Shown here piece after piece: positions 41,794 to 51,258 of a stretch of DNA of 64,000 nucleotides. The translations under genes were made by a program, and so were the position numbers. This DNA comes from Methylomicrobium sp051061015. GTDB lineage: Bacteria; Pseudomonadota; Gammaproteobacteria; Methylococcales; Methylomonadaceae. Location: assembly GCA_051061015.1 (NCBI GenBank), contig JBPFEG010000029.1, forward strand, positions 267,211 to 331,210. The letters are read 5' to 3'. The notes beneath the pieces are model-generated. The model had not been told where the DNA came from. It saw only the letters and a list, made by a program, of their open reading frames with translations, and ran no database searches. Within the stretch, counting starts at the first letter, position 1. Each line of letters opens with the position of its first letter.

Positions 41794-44046
41794 ATGCGCA
41801 AACACGATAAAATAGACCGCAAAGTATCCACGACCACTCCAGCGATGTCCAGTCTTTTGTCAATCAAATTTCGACCTGCCGGCGTTATGCCTTTTACCCT
41901 GTTTTGTCTGGCGGTTGCGCTGATTTCGACGGGTTGCCGCGATTCACTCTGGAACGATCCTTATCCGCCGCAGGACGACAAACAGGCGGTGATGTATATG
42001 TCGTTCGCGGAACGGCCCAAGCACCTCGACCCTGCGGTCGCCTACAGCGAGAACGAATACGCATTCATCGCGCAGATTTACGAGCCGCCGCTGCAATACC
42101 ATTACCTGAAGCGGCCTTATCAGCTGACCCCATTGACGGTCACACACCTGCCCGAGATTACCTATTATGATCGGCAGAGACAAAAGCTGGCCCCCGATGC
42201 CGACCCCAAAGACATCGCCTACAGCGAGTACCTGCTCGAGATCAAGCCCGGCATCCGCTTTCAGCCGCATCCTGCCTTTGCGCAGGATCAAGGCGGGCAA
42301 TACCACTACCATCGTCTCGATCGCAGCGAAATCGATTCGTTAGCGACTCTGAGCGATTTTGCCGAGACCGGCACCCGCGAATTGACTGCCGAGGATTATG
42401 TGTACCAGATCAAGCGTTTGGCCTATCCGAAAACCCAGTCGCCGATCGCGGAGATCATGAAAAACTATATCGTCGGCTTCGACGAGTTCGCCAAACTGAG
42501 CGCAGACAAACCCAAATCTGCACTGAAAACGCTGCCGATAAAAGGGGTCGAAGCACTGGACCGCTATCATTATAAGATCCGGATCAACGGTAAATATCCG
42601 CAGTTCAGCTACTGGCTCGCGATGCCGTTTTTCGCGCCGATGCCGTGGGAGGTCGATGCGTTTTACGACCAGCCGGGGCTGGGCGACAAGAATGTTACGC
42701 TGGACTGGTACCCGGTCGGCAGCGGGCCTTATTATCTGGCCGAAAACAATCCGAACCGGCGGATGCTGCTGATCAAGAACCCGAATTTTCATCCGGAAAC
42801 CTATCCTGCCGAGGGCGAGCCCGAGGACGGCGAAAAAGGGCTGCTGAAGGATGCCGGCAAGCCGCTGCCGTTCATCGACAAGGTGGTCTACACGCTCGAG
42901 AAGGAAACGATTCCGACCTGGAGCAAGTTTCTGCAGGGCTACTACGACGCTTCCGGGATCGCCTCCGACAGTTTCGACCAGGCGGTCCAGTTTACCGGCG
43001 GCGGAGTGACATTGACCGACAGCCTGAAAGAGAAGGGCATCCGCCTGCACACGTCGGTCGAAACCTCGATCTTCTACATGGGCTTCAACATGCTCGATCC
43101 GACGGTCGGCGGCGACAGCGAAAAGGCCCGGAAACTGCGCCAGGCGATCGCGATTGCGGTCGATTACGAGGAATTTATTGCGATCTTCCGGAACGAGCGC
43201 GGGGTCCCGGCCCAGGGTGCGATCCCGCCCGGCATTTTCGGGAACGAAGAAGGGGAGGCCGGACTGAATCATTATGTCTACGACTGGGTGAACGGTAAAC
43301 CGCAGCGGAAACCGATCGAAACGGCACGCAAGCTGATTGCGGAGGCGGGTTACCCGAACGGCGTCGATCCGAAAACGAAAGAACCTTTGATCCTGTATTT
43401 CGATACGACCGCGGTCAGCGTCGACGACAAGCCGCTGATGAACTGGTACCGGAAGCAGTTCCAGAAGCTTGGCATTCAGCTGGTGATCCGGGGAACCGAT
43501 TACAACCGCTTTCAGCAGAAGATGAGCGCCGGCAACGCGCAGATTTTCGTCTGGGGCTGGAACGCCGATTATCCGGACCCGGAAAATTTCTTTTCGCTGC
43601 TGTACGGGGCGAACGGCAAGGTCAAATTCAGCGGCGAGAATGCAGGCAATTACCGGAACCCCGAATTCGACCGCCTGTTCGAACAGATGCGCAACATGGA
43701 GAACGGCCAGCCGCGTCTCGAAATCATCCGGCAGATGCAGGAGATCATCCGCCGCGATGTGCCCTGGGTATTCGGCTTTCATCCGAAGACGTTTTCGCTA
43801 TATCACGGCTGGGCCAGCAATTTGAAACCGAACCTGATGGCGAACAACCGGCTCAAATACATCCGGATCGACCCGGCCCTGCGCACCGAGCTCCGCGCGC
43901 AATGGAACCGGCCTGTGCTCTGGCCGCTGGCCGTGGTCGGCGCATTGATTGCTATGATGTTCGTGCCTGCCGTCAACGCCTACCGCCGCCGAACCCGTCG
44001 GCCCGTGTCCGAGGTATTGAAGATTCAAACGGAAGCAACCCGATGA
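41794..44046 (+). CDS. Peptide-type ABC transporter substrate-binding lipoprotein with C-terminal membrane span
   Basis: A 750-residue SBP of the cluster C (DppA/OppA/YejA) type. After a long, basic N terminus a lipoprotein signal ends in LISTGC (near residue 49). The mature part has EPPLQYHYLKRPYQL, EDYVYQIKRLAYP, YPVGSGPYYLAENNPN and IFVWGWNADYPDPENFF. Unusually the end carries a membrane helix, about 705-722 (VLWPLAVVGALIAMMFV), and a basic tail. Such proteins are normally anchored only at the N terminus. The true start could be a later Met. It overlaps the permease by four bases. Confidence 0.88.
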   Translation: MRKHDKIDRKVSTTTPAMSSLLSIKFRPAGVMPFTLFCLAVALISTGCRDSLWNDPYPPQDDKQAVMYMSFAERPKHLDPAVAYSENEYAFIAQIYEPPLQYHYLKRPYQLTPLTVTHLPEITYYDRQRQKLAPDADPKDIAYSEYLLEIKPGIRFQPHPAFAQDQGGQYHYHRLDRSEIDSLATLSDFAETGTRELTAEDYVYQIKRLAYPKTQSPIAEIMKNYIVGFDEFAKLSADKPKSALKTLPIKGVEALDRYHYKIRINGKYPQFSYWLAMPFFAPMPWEVDAFYDQPGLGDKNVTLDWYPVGSGPYYLAENNPNRRMLLIKNPNFHPETYPAEGEPEDGEKGLLKDAGKPLPFIDKVVYTLEKETIPTWSKFLQGYYDASGIASDSFDQAVQFTGGGVTLTDSLKEKGIRLHTSVETSIFYMGFNMLDPTVGGDSEKARKLRQAIAIAVDYEEFIAIFRNERGVPAQGAIPPGIFGNEEGEAGLNHYVYDWVNGKPQRKPIETARKLIAEAGYPNGVDPKTKEPLILYFDTTAVSVDDKPLMNWYRKQFQKLGIQLVIRGTDYNRFQQKMSAGNAQIFVWGWNADYPDPENFFSLLYGANGKVKFSGENAGNYRNPEFDRLFEQMRNMENGQPRLEIIRQMQEIIRRDVPWVFGFHPKTFSLYHGWASNLKPNLMANNRLKYIRIDPALRTELRAQWNRPVLWPLAVVGALIAMMFVPAVNAYRRRTRRPVSEVLKIQTEATR

Positions 44047-45020
44047 TTTACTACATTATCCGCCGCCTGCTCTACGCGATTCCGATCCTGGTCGGGATCA
44101 ATATCCTGACCTTCGTGCTGTTCTTCGTCGTGAACAGCCCGGACGACATGGCCCGGATGCAGCTCGGCCAGAAGCATGTGACCCCGCAGGCGATTGCAAA
44201 CTGGAAACATCAGCACGGTTATGACCTGCCGACGCTCTGGAACGAAGAGGCGAAGGGCAGCGACAAGCTCACCGAGACGATTTTCTACCAGAAGTCGGTC
44301 GGCCTGTTCCTGTTTCGTTTCGGCGTCTCCGACAGCGGCCGCAATATCGGCGCGGACATCCAGCAGCGTATGTGGCCAAGTCTGGCGCTGGCGCTGCCAA
44401 GCCTGGTTGTCGGCCTGTTGACCAATATTGGCTTTGCATTGCTGTTGGTGCTGTTTCGCGGCAGCTATCTCGAATTCGGGGGACTCGTGCTGTGCGTGAT
44501 CCTGATGTCGATCTCATCCTTGTTCTACATCATCGGAGGCCAGTTTGTGATCGGCAAGCTGATGAAGCTGGTGCCGATTTCCGGCTTTGACGAAGGCCTC
44601 AGCGCGTTCAAGTTTCTGATTCTGCCGATCGTGATCGGGGTGGTCTCCGGGATCGGCTCGGGCGTGCGCTGGTACCGGACCCTGTTCCTCGAAGAAGTCG
44701 GCAAGGATTACGTCCGCACCGCCCGTGCGAAAGGCCTGACCGAAACCCGGACCCTGTTCAAGCATGTGCTCCCGAATGCGATGATTCCGATTCTGACCGG
44801 CGTGGTCGTCGTGCTGCCGCTCTTGTTCATGGGCAGCCTGATCATGGAGTCGTTTTTCAGCATCCCGGGACTCGGCAGCTACACGATCGACGCGATCAAC
44901 AGCCAGGATTTCGCGATGGTGCGGGCGATGGTGTTTCTAGGATCGATTTTGTATGTACTCGGGTTATTGCTGACTGATATTTCGTATACTTTAGTCGATC
45001 CGCGAGTCAGGCTGTCTTAG
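44043..45020 (+). CDS. ABC transporter permease (OppB/YejB type)
   Basis: A 325-residue inner-membrane permease that starts inside the stop of the SBP gene (ATGA). It has the OppB N-terminal IIRRLLYAIPILVGINILTF helix, and the EAA loop appears as LEEVGKDYVRTARAKGLTETR. No OppC-type permease and no ATPases follow, although these transporters need both; they must be encoded elsewhere or were lost. Confidence 0.92.
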   Translation: MIYYIIRRLLYAIPILVGINILTFVLFFVVNSPDDMARMQLGQKHVTPQAIANWKHQHGYDLPTLWNEEAKGSDKLTETIFYQKSVGLFLFRFGVSDSGRNIGADIQQRMWPSLALALPSLVVGLLTNIGFALLLVLFRGSYLEFGGLVLCVILMSISSLFYIIGGQFVIGKLMKLVPISGFDEGLSAFKFLILPIVIGVVSGIGSGVRWYRTLFLEEVGKDYVRTARAKGLTETRTLFKHVLPNAMIPILTGVVVVLPLLFMGSLIMESFFSIPGLGSYTIDAINSQDFAMVRAMVFLGSILYVLGLLLTDISYTLVDPRVRLS

Positions 45021-45199
45021 ACGATAAGGGGAAGGTAGCTTCGATGTAACGAAGTGAAATCGAGGCTACTGGCTACCGTTTCGGAAATCGAATTAACTTG
45101 TCAGCATAATAGAATAGGCCGAAGTACATCCCCATTCATTGCCAACAATAGGTTTCCTTCTCCCTCCCCTTCTATCGCCTTAATAAAGAAACAATAACG
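45021..45199. other. Gap after the permease
   Basis: No gene; the expected second permease of the transporter is absent and no remnant of it is visible. Confidence 0.5.
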
Positions 45200-45423
45200 A
45201 TGCCCAAGCGCAGCCATAGCGATAATCCCAACCCGCAAGATGCCTTTGGCCATCTGAGCTCATTAAACAGATTGCCGGTGTGGTCTGTCATAGGAAGTCA
45301 CCGAAAGGCATTGTCATTAATCGTTATTGGGGAAGCGGAAAAACCAGCGCGTTGCTCCAACTGCATCAAGAATTAACCGACATAATGCCGACAAGCCCGA
45401 ATACTGGCAACTCGATACCTTAG
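45200..45423 (+). pseudogene. Remnant of a KAP-type P-loop NTPase
   Basis: From ATG 45200 the frame reads NPNPQDAFGHL, like the start of KAP-family NTPases. In a second frame the sequence goes on as KQIAGVVCHRKSPKGIVI and WGSGKTSALLQLHQEL, the Walker A motif (45328 onwards), and stops at 45423. The two frames differ, so a frameshift broke the gene, and the remaining several hundred codons are gone. KAP NTPases are membrane-linked and common in mobile and defence regions. Confidence 0.5.
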
Positions 45424-45817
45424 TCGCTGTTCGGCAAGCTGGAACCGATGGGCATTCACGTTAGCCTGACTTGATAGTTGCGGCAGCGGGGCAGGGTATG
45501 CGTTGCGAACCCCAAGCTGGGTCGTAATTTTATATCCCGCGCAGGGCGCGATCGACGTTAGGCCGTATTTCGCCGGATGGCAAAGCATCTTGCATTCAAC
45601 GCAAAATGCAAACGTCTATTTTAAGAGGCTAAGATTCTTTAATAAAACCATATCAATCATACATATGGTTTTATGGTATTTAAAATTCAAAATAGGTGGA
45701 CTTTAATCATAATTTGTTTTTAAATCCCATTGGCTGGGTAACCGGCAGGCGTTAAAGGGAGAAACGCTGTGGAGGAAAGGAAGGATTGGAATTTAACCAG
45801 TGAGGATCTTTAATTAA
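45424..45817. other. Gene-poor region after the KAP remnant
   Basis: No supported gene. The 67-codon frame at 45503-45706 has no ribosome site. It contains the inverted repeat at 45642-45674. Confidence 0.4.
45642..45674. repeat. 12-bp perfect inverted repeat
   Basis: ATAAAACCATAT and ATATGGTTTTAT form a perfect 12-bp stem around a nine-base loop. It is AT-rich and could be an operator or a terminator upstream of the HicB-like gene. Confidence 0.5.
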
Positions 45818-46030
45818 ATGAAGTATTTAGCCATCATCGAACCCGCCCGTATGGGTTTCACTTGTTATAGCCCCGATATCCCGGTGTGTTCGGTGAAAGG
45901 AAAGAATGAGCTAGAGGTACTGAACGAACTAAAACGTTCGATCAAGGAATATTTAGCTCAACTAAAAGACATAGGAGTGGAAATACCGAAAAGCATTTGC
46001 AGACCAGTTTTCATAGACCTTAACGAATAA
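45818..46030 (+). CDS. HicB-like protein, orphan antitoxin candidate
   Basis: A 70-residue protein with the HicB/DUF1902 fold pattern: MKYLAIIEPARMGFTCYSPDIPVCSVKGKNELEVLNELKRSI, in which the YxAxxPDIPGC region and the following helix are clear. It ends after PVFIDL, without the usual C-terminal ribbon-helix-helix or HTH DNA-binding part. No HicA gene is present on either side. It is therefore a solitary HicB-like protein, possibly a remnant. GAGGAT lies about eleven bases before the ATG. Confidence 0.65.
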   Translation: MKYLAIIEPARMGFTCYSPDIPVCSVKGKNELEVLNELKRSIKEYLAQLKDIGVEIPKSICRPVFIDLNE

Positions 46031-46502
46031 AAAGTAGCGGCAACAAATAATGTCGCATTTGAGGCCTAAAGTTACTAACAGTAGCTTAATAAAATTATTA
46101 AAAATGATTGAATTAGAAGTTCAGCGCGGTGGGTTACGTTACAAATCAAGTTGAATGAGACTCTCATTAGCTCCATTTAATGGAACCCACCCCCCGTTAA
46201 CTTTGCCGGATTTTGGTAGCCGGATTGAGATCAACAGCCTGTCTCAAAAATCCGACGGCTAGATGGATATACCTCATCGTTATATTACCCGGATAAGCCG
46301 GAACGCACCTGCGGTTCCGCCAGATGACGGGTGAAAAATGGCAGATCGCCTCTGACGGCATCCGCCCTACCTGCTACGTATTGATTGATAGGCGAAATCA
46401 TTTGCTTGATTCGGAGGATTTAGGTAGAGGCGTACCCGTCCATTCAGGCTCAAAAGGGATAACACGGTATAATAAGGTACCTTTAACTATCTGAACCGCT
46501 CC
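46031..46502. other. Intergenic region with degraded REP copy
   Basis: No supported gene. Near 46310-46370 GGTTCCGCCAGATGACGGG and GACGGCATCCGCCCTACC resemble degenerate REP units like those flanking the RAYT (34088, 34698). Confidence 0.35.
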
Positions 46503-47489
46503 ATGAATCCGCAATGGAAAAACTTTCTGCTTTCCGGGCAGGTCGTGATCGACGACGATAACCGCATCATTTTTGCCGACTCCAAAACCGACCAGCCCCA
46601 TATTTACCCGATTTCCGATCTGGGTATCTTGTCCGCCTCCGGCAAGGACGCGGCGAAATTGCTGCAAGGCCAAGCGACCTGCAATGTCTTTGAAGTGACC
46701 GAAAGACAGGCCCGGATCGGCGCCTTCTGCAATCCGAAAGGCCGCGCGATTGCGACGTTCCTGCTCGCTAAACAGGGAAACGATTACTTGCTTGTGCTGC
46801 CTTTGGAGCAGCTGGAGTCAATCAGAAAACATCTGCAGAAATACGTGCTGCGCTCCGACGTGAAGCTGGCCGACCGTTCGGATGAACTTTGCCTACTGGG
46901 GGTTAGCCGGTTCGGCGCCATGGAAGAACTGCTGTTTGCGGCCCATTCGGATCAGGGCGCGGTTTCGGTTACGCTCGGTTCAAAACCGTTCCGTACACTG
47001 GTGATTGTCGAGCCTGAACGGGCGATAAACCTGTGGACCGATCATGTAGCCAACCAGGGCTATGCGCCCGGTAATTCGGAAGACTGGCGCCTGCTCGATC
47101 TGCTCGGCGGGATTCCGTGGCTATCTCCCGTGACTGCCGAGGAACACGTCCCGCAGATGCTGAATCTGGATAAACTGGGCGGGATCAGCTTCACGAAAGG
47201 CTGCTACACCGGCCAGGAAATCGTCGCGCGAACGCATTATCTCGGCAAGGCCAAGCGCGCATTGTTTCTGGCCGAATGCGCGCTCGATACCGCGCCGGAG
47301 CCGAATGCGGCGATCCTCGACCGGAACTCTGGCGAGCAGAGCCGCGGTCAGGTGTTGACCGCAATCAGCCATAACGGCATTTGCCATCTTCTGGCCGTGC
47401 TGCTGGTTTCCGAAAGCGGCGACTACGATCTAGTGCTGAAAGACCGTCCCGAAATTTCCCTTCGCTTGTTACCTTTACCCAACGCATGA
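46503..47489 (+). CDS. ygfZ: Folate-binding protein YgfZ (Fe-S cluster maintenance)
   Basis: A 328-residue GcvT-like protein that helps assemble or repair some 4Fe-4S enzymes in a tetrahydrofolate-dependent way. Its signature is K-G-C-Y-T-G-Q-E in SFTKGCYTGQEIVART, with the essential Cys. The N-terminal part has SDLGILSASGKDAAKLLQGQ. The stop overlaps the ctaA start. No strong ribosome site is seen. Confidence 0.93.
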   Translation: MNPQWKNFLLSGQVVIDDDNRIIFADSKTDQPHIYPISDLGILSASGKDAAKLLQGQATCNVFEVTERQARIGAFCNPKGRAIATFLLAKQGNDYLLVLPLEQLESIRKHLQKYVLRSDVKLADRSDELCLLGVSRFGAMEELLFAAHSDQGAVSVTLGSKPFRTLVIVEPERAINLWTDHVANQGYAPGNSEDWRLLDLLGGIPWLSPVTAEEHVPQMLNLDKLGGISFTKGCYTGQEIVARTHYLGKAKRALFLAECALDTAPEPNAAILDRNSGEQSRGQVLTAISHNGICHLLAVLLVSESGDYDLVLKDRPEISLRLLPLPNA

Positions 47490-48466
47490 ACGACCAAGCC
47501 ATTCTGAATTTCCGCCGCCTCGGCCTCCTGACCATTTTCGCGGTATATCTGGTGATCCTGGCCGGCGGGATTGTCCGGGCCTCCGGCGCGGGCATGGGCT
47601 GCCCGGACTGGCCGACCTGCTTCGGCCAATGGGTGCCGCCGACCGACGAGTCGCAGTTGCCGGCCAATTACCATGAAATCTACGCGCAGCGCGGCTACGA
47701 AAATACCGAGTTCAACCCGGTCAAGACCTGGACCGAATACTCGAACCGGCTGGTCGGGGCGACGACCGGGATTCTGGTACTGCTGACCGCCTGGGCGTCG
47801 CGGATCTTTCTGCGGCGCGACAGGACGATCTTCTATCTGTCGCTGACCAACCTGTTCCTGATCGGCTTTCAGGGCTGGCTCGGCTCGTCGGTCGTTGCGA
47901 GCAACCTGAAGCCGTACATGATCACGCTGCACATGCTGATGGCGTTGTTGATCGTCGCGCTGGTAATCTACACCATTGCCCGCTCGCAGCGCGATACGTT
48001 TGCGAGCATCGATAGCAGCGGGTTGCCGGCCCGTTTCAAAACTGTCTTAATGGTCGCGATCGGGATGACGCTGCTGCAGGTCGCGATGGGTACGCAGGTT
48101 CGCGAGACGGTCGATTACCTCTCGCACGAACACAGCTACATCGACCGGCAATTCTGGCGCGAGGGATTTCCGATCATTTTTTACGTGCACCGGTCGTTCT
48201 CGTCGATCATCCTGTTAACGAACCTCTGGCTGTTCTGGAAGCTGCGCCAGACCTTGCCTCGGCAGAGCCTGCTCGTCCGTACCGGTTATGGATTGATCGG
48301 GCTGATCGTGACCGCGATTCTTGCCGGTGTCTCGCTGGACCGTCTCGGGATGCCGCCGGTCGCGCAGCCGATTCATTTGCTGATGGCGAATCTGATCTTC
48401 GGCGTACAGTTTTTCCTGTTCATAGCGCTGCGTTATTCGACTGCGAGGCAGGCGGTCGCGGTTTAA
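47486..48466 (+). CDS. ctaA: Heme A synthase (CtaA/COX15)
   Basis: A 326-residue protein with eight membrane helices that oxidises heme O to heme A for aa3-type oxidases. It has ILAGGIVRASGAGMGCPDWPTCFG, the conserved pair EYSNRLVGATTG and TLHMLMALLIV (His ligands), and the later VHRSFSSIILL and QPIHLLMANLI His residues. The start overlaps ygfZ by four bases (ATGA). No oxidase structural genes are in the window. Confidence 0.93.
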   Translation: MNDQAILNFRRLGLLTIFAVYLVILAGGIVRASGAGMGCPDWPTCFGQWVPPTDESQLPANYHEIYAQRGYENTEFNPVKTWTEYSNRLVGATTGILVLLTAWASRIFLRRDRTIFYLSLTNLFLIGFQGWLGSSVVASNLKPYMITLHMLMALLIVALVIYTIARSQRDTFASIDSSGLPARFKTVLMVAIGMTLLQVAMGTQVRETVDYLSHEHSYIDRQFWREGFPIIFYVHRSFSSIILLTNLWLFWKLRQTLPRQSLLVRTGYGLIGLIVTAILAGVSLDRLGMPPVAQPIHLLMANLIFGVQFFLFIALRYSTARQAVAV

Positions 48467-48577
48467 GGGCTAAATTCAATTACAGCGATGAGCAGTAGGA
48501 TTGTCTAATTGCTGTAGGGATACTGAAAAGGGGTGGTTTTCCCCGCCTGTGTTTGTATATCCGCCCCGGAGCTGGCA

Positions 48578-50083
48578 ATGGCGATAACTTTTCTCTCTCG
48601 ATCCCGAGCGCAAACGGCAATAGCATTGCTGATGGTTTTGTTGGGCCAGGGTTGTACGGAACCCATGGTGCGCTTCGACTCGTTAGAGCACGACCAAGCC
48701 GCTTGCCTCGCCTGGTACCGGAAACTCGATACCTTGCTGGACGAGCATGAACTGGTCGGTCGGTCCGCAGCGAAAATCCCCGGTTTCCCCTATTTGCGAG
48801 CCGACCGTTTTCTCGCTTCTTTTCGCCTTCAGCCCCTGAACGAGTCGGCCTATATGGATTGGCTGGAACGGATGCAGCAGCTTGACAGATCGCTGCGTCT
48901 GAAGGAAATCGCCAATCTGCCTCCGGCTGACGCAAAAGCCGTACTTGCCGAGGCGCCAATGCCGGATTCTGTCGGCGAGGTTCTACAGCAATGCGGCAGC
49001 CGGCTCGTGCAGGCGGCTTTACAGCGGCCGGAGACTCGCCCGTTTCTCCGGCAGCACGTCCGCGCCCCCGATATCTACCAAAGCTGGCAGCGCATCATCG
49101 GCGCGTATTGGCTGATGCAGTATCCAGCCAATCTTATGCTTGAACGGCTCCATGAAAAGCTTGCGGCAAGTTTTGCGCAACCGCTTGACCAATTGCCGGT
49201 GCACGGCCGCCTGATCCGTTATGCTCTCCCGTCGGGCGGGGTTATGACGTCCGCCGAGATTAAGGGGATGCTGCGCGCCGCCTATCAAAACCCGATGGCT
49301 ATTCCGACGCTGTCGGAAGAAAACCTGGAGCGATTGTTCGATCATTTTGCGCCGGTCTGGGAAATCGACACGCGCAACGACTCCGACAAGATCGGCGCGG
49401 TTTATCTTGCCGAGCAGGGGAGGCCGCGTGTCGATATCCGGCATCCGGTTGTATATCGAAAACACGCCTACACCCGCTGGCAGGGGCGCATACTGCTGCA
49501 ATTAATTTATCAAATCTGGCTGCCGGCGCGCGAAAAGACCGGCCTTATCGATGTATATGGCGGCGATCTGGACAGCATGATCTGGCGTGTCACCCTAAGC
49601 CCCGAGGGCGTTCCGATCGGTTATGACAGCATCCATGCCTGTGGTTGTTACCACCTGCTGTTTCCTGGCCCCGGCTATCGCAGCATTTCCCCAAGAGACG
49701 ATGCCGCAGACGTATTGAGTCCGAAACATATCGGCTCCATTCAACCCGGACAACGTCTGTTACTGCGGATTGAAGCCCGGACACATCATCTACAGCAAAC
49801 GGCAGTCATCAATGAAAGCGATCGTATCCCGGCGACCTTATATCAGATAAAACCTTACGAAAGCTTGTTGTCTCTGCCTCTACCGGATGGATCGAACCAT
49901 AGTCTTTTCGGCCAGGACGGGCTTATCGCCGCCAGCGCCCGACTGGAGCGGTTTTTATTATGGCCGTATGGGGTGCCGAGTGCCGGCGCGATGCGCGAAT
50001 GGGGAATACAGGCAATCGCTTTGACGGGGAAACGTTATTTTGATGAGCCGTTTTTACTGGAAAACCTAATGGCAAGCGAGTGA
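48578..50083 (+). CDS. Large hypothetical lipoprotein
   Basis: A 501-residue exported protein. The ATG at 48578 has GGAG close upstream, and the signal ends in the lipobox LLGQGC. The C-terminal half has YGGDLDSMIWRVTL, YDSIHACGCYHLLFPGPGY and IEARTHHLQQTAV, suggesting a metal or disulfide site. I do not recognise a family. It lies between ctaA and the rhomboid gene. Confidence 0.7.
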   Translation: MAITFLSRSRAQTAIALLMVLLGQGCTEPMVRFDSLEHDQAACLAWYRKLDTLLDEHELVGRSAAKIPGFPYLRADRFLASFRLQPLNESAYMDWLERMQQLDRSLRLKEIANLPPADAKAVLAEAPMPDSVGEVLQQCGSRLVQAALQRPETRPFLRQHVRAPDIYQSWQRIIGAYWLMQYPANLMLERLHEKLAASFAQPLDQLPVHGRLIRYALPSGGVMTSAEIKGMLRAAYQNPMAIPTLSEENLERLFDHFAPVWEIDTRNDSDKIGAVYLAEQGRPRVDIRHPVVYRKHAYTRWQGRILLQLIYQIWLPAREKTGLIDVYGGDLDSMIWRVTLSPEGVPIGYDSIHACGCYHLLFPGPGYRSISPRDDAADVLSPKHIGSIQPGQRLLLRIEARTHHLQQTAVINESDRIPATLYQIKPYESLLSLPLPDGSNHSLFGQDGLIAASARLERFLLWPYGVPSAGAMREWGIQAIALTGKRYFDEPFLLENLMASE

Positions 50084-50227
50084 GTCTAACATTGAAATGG
50101 TCTTCTATAGTTGACTCAATCGATATCGATTGAAAGCCTGAGAGATTCGTCTTACAGTAGCCGGGATCTATCGATTAAGCAGGCGGTCAAGGCCGACAGA
50201 AATTTTTCCCGATTAAAGGAGGATTCC

Positions 50228-50983
50228 ATGTTTCCGATTCGCGATGAAAATCCCACCCTTCGTACCCCTATCGCCACCTATGGACTGATTGGGTTGAATC
50301 TTCTTATCTGGATTTTTGTGCAGGGCGCCGGCAGCGAGGTGCCGCTGGTCAAATCGCTGTGCCTGTACAGCCTGATTCCGGGCGAACTGTTAAATTCCGC
50401 CCCGATCGGCACACGGTTGCAATTGACGGAAGATATAGTCTGCGTACTCGACGGCAAGGAGGGATTCTCCACGCTGATCACGCATGCGTTCCTGCACGGC
50501 AGCTGGTTCCATATCATCAGCAATCTGTGGTTTCTGTGGATTTTCGGGGATAATGTCGAAGATGCGATGGGCCCCGTCCGTTTTATCGGCTTCTATGGAT
50601 TATGTATTGTGGCTGCCGCGGCGGCTCAGATTACGGCCGATCCGGGCGCGATCACGCCGATGGTCGGCGCTTCCGGAGCGATCGGCGGCGTAATGGGAGC
50701 CTATGCCCGGCTTTACCCGAAGGCTTATGTGCACACGCTGATTCCGTTGGGATTTTTTATCACGACCGCCGCGATTCCGGCTATTTACATGCTCGGTTAC
50801 TGGTTTGTGCTCCAACTGATCAGCGCGGTTCCGGCAGTCGGCGGCCCCGCGCAAATCGCCTTCTGGGCGCATGCGGGCGGTTTCATCGCCGGCTTGCTGT
50901 TAATCAAGCCGATCAGCCGGCAGGATTACCTCGACGAACACAACAGGATGATGCCGAGGCAGAGCGCGAAGTATCGGCTTTGA
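50228..50983 (+). CDS. Rhomboid family intramembrane serine protease
   Basis: A 251-residue membrane protein. The ATG at 50228 has AAAGGAGG directly upstream. The catalytic Ser lies in VGASGAIGGVMGAY and the His in FWAHAGGFIAG. HGSWFHIISNLWFLWIFGD is the loop typical of rhomboids. It has about six membrane helices and cleaves membrane-bound substrates; the substrate is unknown. Confidence 0.9.
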   Translation: MFPIRDENPTLRTPIATYGLIGLNLLIWIFVQGAGSEVPLVKSLCLYSLIPGELLNSAPIGTRLQLTEDIVCVLDGKEGFSTLITHAFLHGSWFHIISNLWFLWIFGDNVEDAMGPVRFIGFYGLCIVAAAAAQITADPGAITPMVGASGAIGGVMGAYARLYPKAYVHTLIPLGFFITTAAIPAIYMLGYWFVLQLISAVPAVGGPAQIAFWAHAGGFIAGLLLIKPISRQDYLDEHNRMMPRQSAKYRL

Positions 50984-51258
50984 TGCCCGCTAAAGCATCG
51001 ACATCATTTTGCTCCAGATTAGGGCATTTGCCTGATTCGGAAGAATAATTTGTGTCAGATCACACACACTTTTCCCCCCAGTAGATCCCTATCCGCCGCA
51101 AATCGATCAACGCTTATTCAGATTGGATAATATGGTCCAGTTATTGCTTTAGATACTGGGCGGCATTGTTTTTTGTTCAAAAGGCGCAGTATGCGGCTTT
51201 CGCTCTCTATTTTGAAGAAAGCAGTGCCAGTGTATATCCTTTTAGAGGCGACCCGATC

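Noticed and set aside
42340..43782. 480-codon frame antisense to the SBP gene
   Set aside because: Shadow of the substrate-binding protein; no domain is seen.
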